From JADKAV01 sp963769435 (GTDB lineage Bacteria; Actinomycetota; Actinomycetes; S36-B12; UBA10799): a stretch of DNA of 64,000 bases. The stretch is taken from contig CAVYLN010000002.1 of assembly GCA_963769435.1 (NCBI GenBank), positions 2,046,001 through 2,110,000 of the forward strand, written 5' to 3'. The translations under genes and the position numbers were made by a program. A model generated the notes under the pieces. The model worked only from the letters and a program-made list of their open reading frames with translations, did not search any database and was not told the origin of the DNA. Shown here piece by piece: positions 31,260-40,479 of this stretch; position 1 is the stretch's first letter, and each line of letters starts with the position of its first letter.

Positions 31260-33033
31260 ATGGGTAAGGGACTCACCGGCGGTCAGGTGATCGCGAAGAT
31301 GCTCGCCGCGGAGGGCGTCGAGGACATGTTCGGGATCATCGACGGAACGTACTTCGGCCTCTACCGGGCATTGGCCGACAACGGGATCGAGCTGCACTCG
31401 CCGCGCCATGAAGCCGCCGCCATGCACATGGCCGGGGCGTACGCCCGGGTCACCGGTCGGCTCGGCGTCGCGATGGCATCCAACGGCCCCGGCGTCGCCA
31501 ACGTGCTCCCCGGGATCGCGGTCGAGGAGGGTGAGGGCAACCGGATCCTGCTCATCACGTCGTCTCGACGGGTCCCCATCGCCTACCCCGACCGCGGGGG
31601 CACGTACCAGTACTTCGACCAGGTCGGGGTCACCGCGCCGATGACGAAGTTCTCCGTGCACGTGCCGTCGGCCGACCGCATCCCCGAGCTCATGCGCCGG
31701 GCGTCTGCGGGTGAGTTTCACCGGTCGCCCTGGCGTGGTGCACATCGACATCCCGGAGAACATCATCAACCAGCCCACCGGGCTCGAGGACTCGGCCATC
31801 CGGGCGCCGGAGAGCTACCGGCGCACCACCCCCATCCAGGCCGATCCCGTGCTGGTGGCGAAGGCCGCGAAGATGCTCGTCGACGCCGAACAGCCCGTGA
31901 TCCACGCGGGGTCCGGGGTCTACCACGCGGGCGCGGAGGAGGAACTGGCCCGCCTCGCCGAACTGCTCGCGGCGCCGGTGACCACCTCGTGGGCAGCCCG
32001 CGGTGCGCTTCCGGAGGGTCGGCTCGAATCCATCCCGATGACTGCGCTGGCCCTGTGTGATGAGGCCCGCAACGAGGCGGAGGTGGCCCTGATCGTGGGC
32101 TCCCGTATGGGGGAGACCGACTGGTGGGGCAAGGCTCCCAACTGGGCGCCGCCGGGTCAGCAGCGCACGATCCAGATCGACAACGACGAGGACCGCCTCG
32201 GAGTGAACAAGCCGGTCGAGGTGGCGATCCTGGCCGACGCCAAAGAGGCGCTGCGGGCGCTGGCCGATGCGGTGGCCGAACTCGGTGGTCCGAAGAACAA
32301 GCAGGCGCGCACGGACAAGCTGAAGGCCTGGCGCGAGCAGTGGGCCAAGGAGCGCGAGAAGCTCGACAAGCCGCTGGCCTCGCACGGTTCCCCGGTGCAC
32401 CCGGCACACGTGCCGTCGGTGGCGCAGGCAGTGATGCCCGAGGACACGCTGTGGATCTTCGACGGGGGTAACACCGCGGTGTGGTCGAACTTCTACCACG
32501 ACGCGAACATCGCACGCTCCACGCTGTCGACGTTCAAGTTCGGCATGCTCGGCGCCGGGATGGGGCAGGCGCTCGGCGCGGCCGTCGCAGCCCCCGACCG
32601 CAGGGTGTGTGTGCTCACCGGCGACGGTGCGTTCGGCATGCACTCCAGCGAGGTCGAGAGCGCAGTGCGGCTCAACCTGCCGATCGTGTTCGTGGTCCTG
32701 GTCGACGGCCAGTGGGGCATGGTCAAGATGAGCCAGCAGATCGCCGCTCACCCCGTCGCCACGGTGGCCCGCAAGATGCTGACGAACAAGTCGCTGCCCG
32801 ACGATCAGGTCGTGTACGCGGACTTCGCACCCTGCCGGTACGACCTGATGGCCGAGGCGTTCGGCGCCCATGGCGAGCACGTCACCGACAGTGCGGACCT
32901 GCGCGGCGCGCTCGAGAAGGCGCGGGACTGCGGTGGTCCGGCGGTCGTGCAGGTCGACGTCAACAATGTCGAGCACCTGTGGGCGCCGGCCCTGCAGTCG
33001 TTCAAGAAGATGCACCAGGAACCCAAGGGCTGA
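31260..33033 (+). CDS. Thiamine-diphosphate-dependent enzyme, acetolactate-synthase-like (one frameshift)
   Basis: A joined reading of about 590 residues. The first frame covers the Pyr domain (31260 to about 31700) with IDGTYFGLYRALAD, the catalytic Glu region SPRHEAAAMHMAGAYARVTG and SNGPGVANVLPGIAVE. From about 31700 the next frame continues with FTGRPGVVHIDIPENI, a central FAD/DHS-like domain and a PP domain bearing the ThDP/Mg motif GDGAFGMHSSEVESAVRLNL...VDGQWG. One base is missing or two extra near 31697-31706. The family includes acetolactate synthase, benzoylformate decarboxylase and oxalyl-CoA decarboxylase; the reaction is unknown. It heads a four-gene operon with AAGGAG before its ATG. 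Confidence 0.85.
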
Positions 33034-33039
33034 CCGGGC

Positions 33040-33978
33040 ATGGACACGGTCCTCGTCACCGGGGGCACCGGGTACCTGGGCTCGCTGGTCGTCGAACGGC
33101 TGGTCGCGCACGAGGTTCCGGTGGTCGCGCTCGACGTCCGCGACCCGCGCGAGCCGGTGCCCGGCGTCACCTACATCACCGGGGACCTGCGCGAGGTGGA
33201 TCTGACAGGTCTGCTGGAGCAGCACGAGGTGGCGGCGGTGGTGCACCTCGCGGCCATCGTCGAACCGCCCCGGGGTATGACCGAGGCCGAACTCGAGGAC
33301 ATCGAGGTGGGCGGTACGCAGCGCGTGGTCGATGCGTGCGTGGAAGCCGGCGTGGGACACCTGACGGTGACCTCATCAGGCGCGGCGTACGGCTACTACG
33401 CGCGCAACGACGGCCGCTCACTGACCGAGGACGCGCCGGTACCGGGAAGCCCGGAGTTCGCGTACTCCCGGCACAAGGCCGCCGTCGAGCGACTGCTGGC
33501 CCGTGCCCGGCGGCTGCATCCGGAACTGGGTCAACTCGTCCTGCGCCCGGGGACGATCCTGGGCGCGGGGACCGACAACCAGATCACTGCACTGTTCACC
33601 GGCAAGGTGGTGCTGACGTTCCGGGAGTCCGACGGGCCGTTCAACTTCGTCTGGGACCAGGACGTCGCGGAGATCATCGTCAGCGGGGTCATGCGTCGCC
33701 GCACCGGGATCTACAACGTCGCCGGCGACGGGGTCATGACCATGCGCGACATCGCCGCCGCCGAAGGTAGCCGGGTGGTGGCGGTGCCGGCCGGGTTGGT
33801 GCGCACCGCCTTGGGGGTGATGCACCGGTTCGGGGTGGGTCGGTACGGCCCGGAGCAGGTCGACTTCCTGCTGCACCGCCCGGTGCTGGACAACACCAGA
33901 CTGCACCGCGACTTCCCAGGGCTGCCCAGCAGGACGACCCGAGAGGTCTACGAGATCTTCCGGACCGGTCGTGGCTAG
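33040..33978 (+). CDS. NAD-dependent epimerase/dehydratase (extended SDR)
   Basis: A 312-residue extended short-chain dehydrogenase. It has the Rossmann motif VLVTGGTGYLGSLV (GxxGxxG), YITGDLRE, VVHLAAIVEPP, SSGAAYGYYARNDG and the catalytic YSRHK, followed by LVLRPGTILGAG. The substrate is likely a sugar nucleotide or another hydroxy/keto compound. The gene starts 6 bases after the ThDP enzyme and its stop overlaps the GTG of the next SDR, so all are in one transcript. Confidence 0.87.
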   Translation: MDTVLVTGGTGYLGSLVVERLVAHEVPVVALDVRDPREPVPGVTYITGDLREVDLTGLLEQHEVAAVVHLAAIVEPPRGMTEAELEDIEVGGTQRVVDACVEAGVGHLTVTSSGAAYGYYARNDGRSLTEDAPVPGSPEFAYSRHKAAVERLLARARRLHPELGQLVLRPGTILGAGTDNQITALFTGKVVLTFRESDGPFNFVWDQDVAEIIVSGVMRRRTGIYNVAGDGVMTMRDIAAAEGSRVVAVPAGLVRTALGVMHRFGVGRYGPEQVDFLLHRPVLDNTRLHRDFPGLPSRTTREVYEIFRTGRG

Positions 33979-34714
33979 AACCGCGGTCGTGACCGGCGCC
34001 GGCGGTGGGATCGGCCGGGTGCTGGTGGAGTCGCTGAGTGCCGAGGGCTACGACGTGATCGGGCTGGACCTGGCCCGTGCGTGCCCCGACGGCGATCCGC
34101 GGTACCGGGCGTGTGACATCACCGACGACAGTGCGGTGGCAGACGTGTTCGCGGACATCGACCGGATCGACCTGCTGATCCACAGCGCCGGACTGTCCGC
34201 GATCGGAGCCTTCGGCGACCACGACATCGCGGTCCACCGCAAGGTGATGGACGTGACCCACTTCGGCGCCGTGTCCGTCACCCAGGCGGCACTACCGGCC
34301 CTGCGCCGGGCCCACGGCCGGGTGGTTCTGATCGGGTCGGTCACCGGGTTCGCGCCGGTGCTGGGCAGGCCACCGTACGTCGCGGCCAAACATGCCGTCA
34401 CCGCGCTGTTCACCGCCATCCGGCCCGAACTGCAGGAGCAGGGGATCGGCGTCACCATCGTGCATCCGACCTTCGTGGCCGGGGGTATGTCCGAGGCAGG
34501 CAGGGCGGCAGGTGCCCAGCGGAAGACCACCGGCGAGGAGATCACGTCCGAGGACGTGGCGGCGGCGCTGCTCGATGGGGTGGCGCACGGTCGCGACCTG
34601 GTGCTCGTCGGCCGGACCGCCAGACTCGCATGGACGGTCAGTCGGCTGGCACCCTCGCTCTACATGAAGCTCATGATCCGCCGGATGCAGAACAACGAAA
34701 GAGGCCCAGCATGA
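33971..34714 (+). CDS. Short-chain dehydrogenase/reductase
   Basis: A 247-residue classical SDR. It has cofactor motif VVTGAGGGIGRVL, the acidic residue after GLDLARAC suggesting NAD preference, LLIHSAGLSAIG (NAG equivalent), catalytic Ser in VLIGSVTGFAPV and YVAAK dyad. The C-terminal 40 residues (LAWTVSRLAPSLYMKLMIRR) are amphipathic and could touch the membrane. The GTG at 33971 overlaps the previous stop by 8 bases and its TGA overlaps the next ATG (ATGA), so the carrier gene is coupled. Confidence 0.88.
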   Translation: MARTAVVTGAGGGIGRVLVESLSAEGYDVIGLDLARACPDGDPRYRACDITDDSAVADVFADIDRIDLLIHSAGLSAIGAFGDHDIAVHRKVMDVTHFGAVSVTQAALPALRRAHGRVVLIGSVTGFAPVLGRPPYVAAKHAVTALFTAIRPELQEQGIGVTIVHPTFVAGGMSEAGRAAGAQRKTTGEEITSEDVAAALLDGVAHGRDLVLVGRTARLAWTVSRLAPSLYMKLMIRRMQNNERGPA

Positions 34715-35664
34715 ACCAGTTCATGGACGTGATGGCGGCGACCGGGGATGTGGACTCCATCCGGATCTCCTTCAACGAGAACTCCATGGTGATCCTGCGG
34801 GTGGTCATCGCCCTGATCATGTTCGGCATCGCGCTGGGCACCACCATCGACGACTTCCGGCAGGCGATCCGGCGACCCCTGGCGATCTCGATCGCCATCG
34901 GCGCCCAGTTCATCCTGCTGCCGTTCATCACGTTCGTGCTGACCCTGATCCTGGGCGTGCAGGGGTCGGTGGCCCTGGGCATGATCCTGGTGGCCTGCTG
35001 TCCGCCGGGCAACGTGTCCAACATCGTGACCCACCTGTCCGGTGGTGACGTCGCACTGTCGGTGTCCATGACCGCCGTCGGCAACCTGTTGGCGATCTTC
35101 CTCATGCCGCTGAACTTCGCGCTGTGGGGAGGGCTGCACCCGACCGGCTCGGAGATCATGCGGGCGATCGATCTGAACGCGATCGACATGCTCAGCGAGG
35201 TGCTGCTCGTCATCGGGGTCCCGTTCGCGGTCGGTATCACCGTCGCGCACTTCTTCCCGAAGTTCGCGGCCAAGGGCTCGAAGATCGTCGGCCCGGTCGC
35301 GTTCGCCGCGCTCGGTGGCCTGATCCTGGTCTCGCTGCTGGGCAACTGGGCCCTGTTCGTGGCCTGGATCGGCGTGGTCGCGATCGCGGTGGCCATCCAC
35401 GACGGGCTGGCGCTGGGCCTCGGGTACGGCATCGCCCGCACCTTCAAGCTCCCGGTCCCGCAGCGCAAGGCGATGACTTTCGAGGTCGGCGTGCGCAATG
35501 CCGGACTGGGTCTACTGCTGGTCTTCAGCTTCTTCGACGGCCTGGGCGGTATGGCGCTGGTCGCCGCGTGGTGGGGGATCTGGGACATCATCGCCGCGCT
35601 CACGGTCGCCCGGCTGTGGCGCCGGCACACTCTGTCCCACGAGCCGGTGGCGGCAGCCGCCTGA
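34711..35664 (+). CDS. Bile acid:sodium symporter-like carrier (SBF/BASS)
   Basis: A 317-residue carrier with 9-10 predicted membrane helices. Family features are the crossover region LVACCPPGNVSNIVTHLSGGDVALSVSMTAVG (two-Pro and sodium-site Asn/Thr) and a second one in MTFEVGVRNAGLGLLLVFSF (VGxxNxxL). The family moves organic anions with sodium. As the last gene of the ThDP-SDR-SDR operon it probably imports the compound that those enzymes process, or exports their product. Confident in family, not in substrate. Confidence 0.9.
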   Translation: MNQFMDVMAATGDVDSIRISFNENSMVILRVVIALIMFGIALGTTIDDFRQAIRRPLAISIAIGAQFILLPFITFVLTLILGVQGSVALGMILVACCPPGNVSNIVTHLSGGDVALSVSMTAVGNLLAIFLMPLNFALWGGLHPTGSEIMRAIDLNAIDMLSEVLLVIGVPFAVGITVAHFFPKFAAKGSKIVGPVAFAALGGLILVSLLGNWALFVAWIGVVAIAVAIHDGLALGLGYGIARTFKLPVPQRKAMTFEVGVRNAGLGLLLVFSFFDGLGGMALVAAWWGIWDIIAALTVARLWRRHTLSHEPVAAAA

Positions 35665-35748
35665 CCGCCGGCGGTCCACCCCTCTACAAGACCGCGCGGC
35701 GCCAGCCTTCGCGCGCAGATGTGAAGGGGAGTCGCGGCAGTACCGCTG

Positions 35749-37734
35749 CTACTCCTGCCCGTTCGCCAGTCGCTCGACCTCGGCGGCGTCGACGTCGTGG
35801 CCCACCCACCCCGCGACCTTCTTCTCGACCTTCTCTTCGGCCTCCGCGCGCTTGGCCTCGGGCGTGGACTCCGCCGCGTCCCAACCGCGCTGCACCTCGA
35901 AACGCAACTCGCGGGCGCGCAGTGACTTCTGCACCCGTGACATCTGCTCATCCGTGGCCTGCAAACCCCAGACCTGGCGGATGGCCTCTGGGGTCTCGCG
36001 GCGGTAGTCGTGCCCGCCCTCGTCGAAGACGCCCGGAGTCGGTGTCAGTGCGTTCTGCATGTCGAGGAAGGTGGCGAAGAATGTGACGACCGGCTGCCAC
36101 CGGCTCCCCCGCGGGGCGCCCGGGGGGCGCTGGGCGTCCGGGCCCAGCCAGTCGGGCTGACGCCATACGACCTCGGGTCCGAACTTGGGGATCGGGTCAT
36201 CGCCGTTCTGCAACAGCAAGTAGTTGACCTTCGCCCGCTCGTCGGGGGACAGGCCACGCCAGTCACGCACCGCGCGTGACATGAACACTGACCCCGGGCC
36301 CACCGGGGGAGTCTGGGACACGCTGCGATCACCCCAGAGTTCCCGGCGCCAGACCGTAGCGTTGGGGGTGCCGATCCACACTGCGGCGTCCAGCGAAACC
36401 CCGGCCGGGCCGGTGATGCCCTCCCCCCGGAACATCTCCTGGCTCACCTGCGATCCCAGGCTCTCCCCGAACAGCACGAACTTGGGCCGGTCCTCCGGCG
36501 CCCGTGCCAGCAGACGCGCCACGATGCCGTTGACGACCATCTTGGTCTGGCGCGTGCCCATGTGGACGCGGTTGAGCGACAGCGCGGAGGGCAGCACTGA
36601 GTACTGGATGCAGGCCGAGGCGCAGTCGCCGCGGGTCAGGTACTCCAGCGTCTCGCACGCCACGTAGTTCACGTAGCCGGAGCCGGTCGCCGAGAACAAG
36701 GCGAACACCGACCGGTCCAGCGCGCCCGTGCGGTCGATCTCCGCGAGCAGCAACTCCGCGCGGGCGGCTTCGGTGTCCGCGCTGGCCAACGACGCGTACA
36801 CCCGGATCGGCTGCTTGGCGGGTTCTCCCATGACCTCGGTGATCTGGCCGGGCAGCAGGGTCTCGCGCAGCCACCGCGACGCTTCCCGCGACTGCTTCTG
36901 CCAGGGGATCAGGGATCCCGGTCCACCGGTCACCTCCGGCAGGTCGGGGGCGTCGAGGTTCGCGTTGTCCGGAGCGCCACCGCCCACCGCGAGTTTCCGG
37001 TTGACCAGCGTGACCGCACCCCAGCCGAGACCGGCCAGGGCGGCGAACGACGCGAGTCGGCCGGCGGTGCGGTGATCGGCCGGGTCCCCACCGACCACTG
37101 CGGCCGCAATCCGTGAGAGCCCCGCGCTGAGTTTCGCCTCCCCGTGGCCCGCGGCGATCAGCACACCGGTGGTGATCACACTGGCGGCGATCGCCTTGGG
37201 CTCGGAGATCTCGCGGGTGGTGTCCTCGTGCGCGCGGCCGTCGGTGGCATCCAGCGAACCCGGGGTGGCGTGGCGCACCGTGGCGTACCCCGCGCCGGCC
37301 ACTGCCAGCGCGGTTCCCGCGCTGGCCACCGACGGGTGGCCAGGCAGGAGGCGGGCGGCTGCGGCGACCAGGCCGGCGGCAGCCGCAGACCCCTTTGCGG
37401 TCGCGCCGAGCCGGATCAACGCCCGCCTCGGTGGTTCGTGCTCGACCGGGGGGATGGACCGCACCGTGGCCACGGCGGCGGCCAGTGTCGCGGCGTCGAT
37501 GATCACGCTGGTCCCCAGGCCGGTGCGCCCGATCCGCCGAGCGACGGCCCGCAGCAGGGAGTGCCCGGAGGTGCCCCATCCGTACCCTGTGGCGGCGGCG
37601 ACGCCGGACAGGATCGCCTGGTCGCGGGTACCGCGGCTGAGTAGGTTCGGCTGGAACGAACGGCCGGTCATGAAGGCGCCGAGCAGCACGCCTGCCTGCG
37701 CGGAGAGGTCGAGGTTGTCTGTCACGTCTGTCAC
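35749..37734 (-). CDS. Abhydrolase_9-type membrane-associated hydrolase
   Basis: A 661-residue protein. The N-terminal half is hydrophobic and Ala/Gly-rich (several membrane segments between about residues 10 and 260). The C-terminal half matches the alpha/beta-hydrolase group found in Actinobacteria: GSLIPWQKQSREASRWLRET, then PIRVYASLASADT, nucleophile elbow FVLFGESLGSQV (Ser in GESLG) and a late His in DEGGHDYR. A Glu/Lys-rich coiled tail closes it (AEAEEKVEKKVAGWV). A paralogue is at 42660-44372. Role unknown; lipid or cell-envelope ester hydrolysis is plausible. It starts with a GTG in tandem GTGACAGAC repeats. Confidence 0.82.
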   Translation of the reverse strand: MTDVTDNLDLSAQAGVLLGAFMTGRSFQPNLLSRGTRDQAILSGVAAATGYGWGTSGHSLLRAVARRIGRTGLGTSVIIDAATLAAAVATVRSIPPVEHEPPRRALIRLGATAKGSAAAAGLVAAAARLLPGHPSVASAGTALAVAGAGYATVRHATPGSLDATDGRAHEDTTREISEPKAIAASVITTGVLIAAGHGEAKLSAGLSRIAAAVVGGDPADHRTAGRLASFAALAGLGWGAVTLVNRKLAVGGGAPDNANLDAPDLPEVTGGPGSLIPWQKQSREASRWLRETLLPGQITEVMGEPAKQPIRVYASLASADTEAARAELLLAEIDRTGALDRSVFALFSATGSGYVNYVACETLEYLTRGDCASACIQYSVLPSALSLNRVHMGTRQTKMVVNGIVARLLARAPEDRPKFVLFGESLGSQVSQEMFRGEGITGPAGVSLDAAVWIGTPNATVWRRELWGDRSVSQTPPVGPGSVFMSRAVRDWRGLSPDERAKVNYLLLQNGDDPIPKFGPEVVWRQPDWLGPDAQRPPGAPRGSRWQPVVTFFATFLDMQNALTPTPGVFDEGGHDYRRETPEAIRQVWGLQATDEQMSRVQKSLRARELRFEVQRGWDAAESTPEAKRAEAEEKVEKKVAGWVGHDVDAAEVERLANGQE

Positions 37735-37822
37735 CGGGTCAGTCTCGCAGGGTTGGCCCGCGATCGCCCGGGATCACGGTGATTGCGGATCTGCACGCTC
37801 AGCAGCGGCTCGGTCCCGGACT

Positions 37823-38482
37823 TCAGCCCGGCAGCGTCGTCACCGTGATCGACTCCGGCGCCGACGATTTGCCCGCTTCGTCGAGTGTCGTGATCGTGTA
37901 CGTGTAGGCGGTGCTCGGGGTCAGGCCGGTGTCGCTGAGGCTCTCTCCGGTGCTGCCGAGTTCGAAGTCCAGGGGGTCGGCGCCTGTGCCGCCGGAACGA
38001 CGCGCGCTGACCTCGAGGAAGTCCCCGTCGGGCGGGTTGTCCCACGCCAGGGCGATGGTCGTGGCGGTCACCTCGGTGGCGCGCAGGTTCCGCACTGGTG
38101 CGGGCGCCGGGGTGTCGCGTGGGGGGACCCGATAGGTGAACCGCGCCCGCATGCCGCGGTTCTTCTTCACGCGGACCTTCCGAACACGGTCGACCGCACG
38201 GGAGTCCCCCACCCGCTTGGCCTTGAGCGTGTACCGACCGGGGCGCAGATTCTTGACCCGGGACCGACCGTCGACGCGCAGTGTCCTGGCGAACTTGCCG
38301 GGTCCCGTGATCCTGACTCTGGCCACAGTTCCGTTTTCGAGGCCGGAGACGACGACCACCAGTGTCTTACCGGGAACTGTCTTGGCAGCGACTGTGGCCG
38401 TCCCCGGCGCGGTCACCATGCCAATCCCCAGAAAGACACCCCCCACTAGCGCCAGCCTTGCGCGCCAGACCGTGGTGGTCAT
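37823..38482 (-). CDS. Secreted fibronectin type III domain protein
   Basis: A 219-residue exported protein. A signal peptide (about residues 1-33, ending near TATVAAK) is followed by a beta-rich basic domain with the GKFARTLRVDGRS and LRPGRYTLKAKRVG strands. A linker RVPPRDTPAPAP leads to one fibronectin type III domain (VRNLRATEVTATTIALAWDN to SAPESITVTTLPG). No enzyme motif is seen. It is likely a cell-surface or wall-binding protein. Its ATG faces the phosphatase gene over 128 relatively AT-rich bases that should contain both promoters. Confidence 0.8.
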   Translation of the reverse strand: MTTTVWRARLALVGGVFLGIGMVTAPGTATVAAKTVPGKTLVVVVSGLENGTVARVRITGPGKFARTLRVDGRSRVKNLRPGRYTLKAKRVGDSRAVDRVRKVRVKKNRGMRARFTYRVPPRDTPAPAPVRNLRATEVTATTIALAWDNPPDGDFLEVSARRSGGTGADPLDFELGSTGESLSDTGLTPSTAYTYTITTLDEAGKSSAPESITVTTLPG

Positions 38483-38610
38483 CGTCCCAGCCCCAAACTT
38501 ACGCGAACACTTACATCATTTCCCTAACAAAGTCCGACACGCCAGGCAGTCTCGGCGACACACCGGGGCGGGGTGACAATGGAGGAGTCCGGTCGAGGGG
38601 GGAGTTGCGC

Positions 38611-39291
38611 ATGAGGGTCCTGTACGTCTGTACCGCCAATATCTGTCGGTCGGCGTCCGCCGAGGCACTGCTGCGTGACGCCCGTGTGCCGGGCGTCGAG
38701 GTGATGTCGGCGGGGACGCTGGCGGCCTCGGGTTCACCCGGCTGCCCCATGGCCCCGGCGCTCGAAGGTCGCGCGTCCATGCACCGTTCGCAGCGGCTGA
38801 CCGAGGAACTCATCGACGGCGCCGACCTGATCCTGACCGCGGCCCGGGAGCATCAGGCCGAGGTCGTCGCCGCGCAACCTTCGACGCGCAGCCGCACCTT
38901 CACGATCCGGCAGTCGGGCCGGCTTGCGCAGTGGTTGCTGGATATGGGCGTGGTGGAGGCGGCGCGGCGTCGGCAGGAGGATCCGCAGGGTTGGGCGCAG
39001 GGGATCGCGCAGGGCGACCCGCGCCTGCAGGTGGCGCCGCTGCCGACCGGTGAGACGGGGCGCACCCAATGGCTGGTCGAGGAACTCGATGCCGCCCGGG
39101 GGATGGCCCCGGCCCAGGTTCCGGAGCCTCCGGCTCGCAAGTGGGGTCGTCGGCCCGCTGATGCGGACGTGCACCCCGACGATGTCCCGGACCCGCACAT
39201 GCTCGGGACCGGTTGGCACGGCCCCGCCTACGAGCAGATCCGGGAGGCGACCAGCAACCTGGTCGCGGTGCTCCGCGCGATCTCCGGGTGA
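38611..39291 (+). CDS. Low-molecular-weight protein-tyrosine phosphatase
   Basis: A 226-residue LMW-PTP. The P-loop lies at the very start: VCTANICRSASAE, with nucleophile Cys7 and Arg13 in the CX5R signature. Ser14 follows. The general-acid Asp is likely in DVPDPHMLG near the C-terminus, the DPH/DPY motif of the family. A central insertion (about residues 105-190), rich in Arg, Pro and Glu, makes it longer than the usual 150-160 residues. It would dephosphorylate tyrosine on proteins, often polysaccharide-synthesis kinases. The ATG is preceded by GGGGGGAG. Confidence 0.9.
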   Translation: MRVLYVCTANICRSASAEALLRDARVPGVEVMSAGTLAASGSPGCPMAPALEGRASMHRSQRLTEELIDGADLILTAAREHQAEVVAAQPSTRSRTFTIRQSGRLAQWLLDMGVVEAARRRQEDPQGWAQGIAQGDPRLQVAPLPTGETGRTQWLVEELDAARGMAPAQVPEPPARKWGRRPADADVHPDDVPDPHMLGTGWHGPAYEQIREATSNLVAVLRAISG

Positions 39292-39328
39292 CGCCGCGCA
39301 GCCCTCTCCCCGGCCCTCCGCCGAGACG

Positions 39329-39369
39329 TGCGCAGATTTTCATTCACATGTGAAACCGAATCTGCACAT
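39329..39369. repeat. 40-bp palindromic element, copy A
   Basis: The core TTCACATGTGAA is at 39343-39354. The outer arms TGCGCAGATT (39329-39338) and AATCTGCACA (39359-39368) are inverted copies with one mismatch. A near-identical element with the same right half (AACCGAATCTGCACA) lies at 39494-39533, and a degenerate one at 5547. With copy B it brackets a remnant of an rmlB-like gene. Confidence 0.65.
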
Positions 39370-39378
39370 GGCCTGAGA

Positions 39379-39470
39379 TGGGCGTCGCAGGTGCCGTTCG
39401 AGCGGGGCCTTGCCGAGATGATCACCTGGTACCGGGACAACGAGGCGTGGGTGGCGCCCGCTGAAGCAGG
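39379..39470 (+). pseudogene. 3'-terminal remnant of a dTDP-glucose 4,6-dehydratase-like gene
   Basis: In one plus-strand frame this spacer reads VPFERGLAEMITWYRDNEAW followed by VAP. This is the characteristic end of RmlB-type dehydratases, in which the sequence GL...T(V/I)xWYxxNxxWW precedes the C-terminus. Nothing of the Rossmann domain is present, and the frame has no start of its own. It lies precisely between two copies of a 40-bp palindrome, which suggests deletion or insertion mediated by those repeats. The match is short, so the assignment is tentative. Confidence 0.45.
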
Positions 39471-39493
39471 GAGTCTGACCCCCTCACCCGACT

Positions 39494-39533
39494 TGTGCAA
39501 TTTCCCTTTCACATGTGAAACCGAATCTGCACA
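39494..39533. repeat. 40-bp palindromic element, copy B
   Basis: Core TTTCACATGTGAAA at 39507-39520, with TGTGCAATTT (39494-39503) and AATCTGCACA (39524-39533) as outer arms. The 15 bases from AACCGAATCTGCACA are identical to copy A. It lies 52 bases before the ATG of the next hydrolase gene and may also bind a regulator. Confidence 0.65.
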
Positions 39534-39585
39534 GGTTGTCCGTGAGGCGGTGAAACGGGGTGAGAATGGTGTTCGGGAGGCGATC

Positions 39586-40479
39586 ATGCGAAAGCGGACG
39601 GTGGTTGTGGGACTGGGGACGACGGCACTGACCGCGTGGACGGTCGTGCGGGCCAAGCGGCTGCTCGCGGTTCACGCTCCCGACGAGACGGGTCGCTTCC
39701 CTTCCGGGATGGAGTACGCGCGATGGGGGGACGGTCCCAGGAAGGTCCTGTGGATCCCCGGAGGGCCGGGTGGTGACATCCCGCGCGGGACGTTCGGGGC
39801 GTTCCAGGGCCGGCAGTTCCGCGTGCTGGTCGACGCCGGTTTCAGCGTCTGGTACGTCACCCGCAAGCGCAACATGCCGGTCGGGCATTCGGTGGCGGAC
39901 ATGGCCGACGACTACGCGGCCCTCATCCGGGATCAACTGGGCGGCCGGGTGGACGTGGTGGTGGGGGTCTCCTACGGCGGGCTCATCGCCCAGTACATCG
40001 CCGCTGATCACCCACAGACCGCAGACCGGGTGGTCCTCGCGCTGGCGGCTGCGACCATCACGGACTGGGGCCGGGACGTGGACCGCCGGTGGGCGGTGGC
40101 CCGGGCCGAGGGCCGGATGGGCGACGCCGCCCTTGCGATGTCGGAGTACCTGTTCCCGGAAGCGGGACAGTCCCGACAACGCCGACTGGTCGCACCACTG
40201 ATGCGCGGCACGTTCAGCGATGAGCAGGTGCCAAGCGGCGATCTGCTCGTGGAGGCCGATGCAGAGGTGTCCTTCGACGCCCGCGACGTACTGCCCAGGA
40301 TCACGATCCCGGTGTTGGTGGTCAGTGCCCAGGAGGATCTGTTCTTCCCGCGCGAGGTGGTGCAGGAGACCGTCGACCTGCTGCCCGACTGCACATGGAT
40401 CGAGTACGAGGGGATGGGTCATATCAGAGCCGCTGGCAGCGGTCGGCTGGCAGAGGACATCGCCGTATTCGCCCAGTGA
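39586..40479 (+). CDS. Alpha/beta hydrolase with N-terminal membrane anchor
   Basis: A 297-residue hydrolase. The N-terminus RTVVVGLGTTALTAWTVV is hydrophobic and may anchor or export the enzyme. The oxyanion strand is VLWIPGGPGGDIPRG, the nucleophile lies in VVGVSYGGLIAQYIA (Ser of GVSYGG), the acid is Asp in VVSAQEDLFFP, and the base is His in EYEGMGHIRA. The ATG at 39586 follows a GGGAGG at good distance; longer readings pass through palindromic repeats and an unrelated remnant. Its TGA overlaps the GTG of the downstream membrane gene. Confidence 0.83.
   Translation: MRKRTVVVGLGTTALTAWTVVRAKRLLAVHAPDETGRFPSGMEYARWGDGPRKVLWIPGGPGGDIPRGTFGAFQGRQFRVLVDAGFSVWYVTRKRNMPVGHSVADMADDYAALIRDQLGGRVDVVVGVSYGGLIAQYIAADHPQTADRVVLALAAATITDWGRDVDRRWAVARAEGRMGDAALAMSEYLFPEAGQSRQRRLVAPLMRGTFSDEQVPSGDLLVEADAEVSFDARDVLPRITIPVLVVSAQEDLFFPREVVQETVDLLPDCTWIEYEGMGHIRAAGSGRLAEDIAVFAQ

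Noticed and set aside
39328..39585. N-terminal extension of the hydrolase at 39586
   Set aside because: The extension would be encoded by two palindromic repeats and an rmlB-like remnant. The ATG at 39586 has its own ribosome site and begins a normal anchor sequence.
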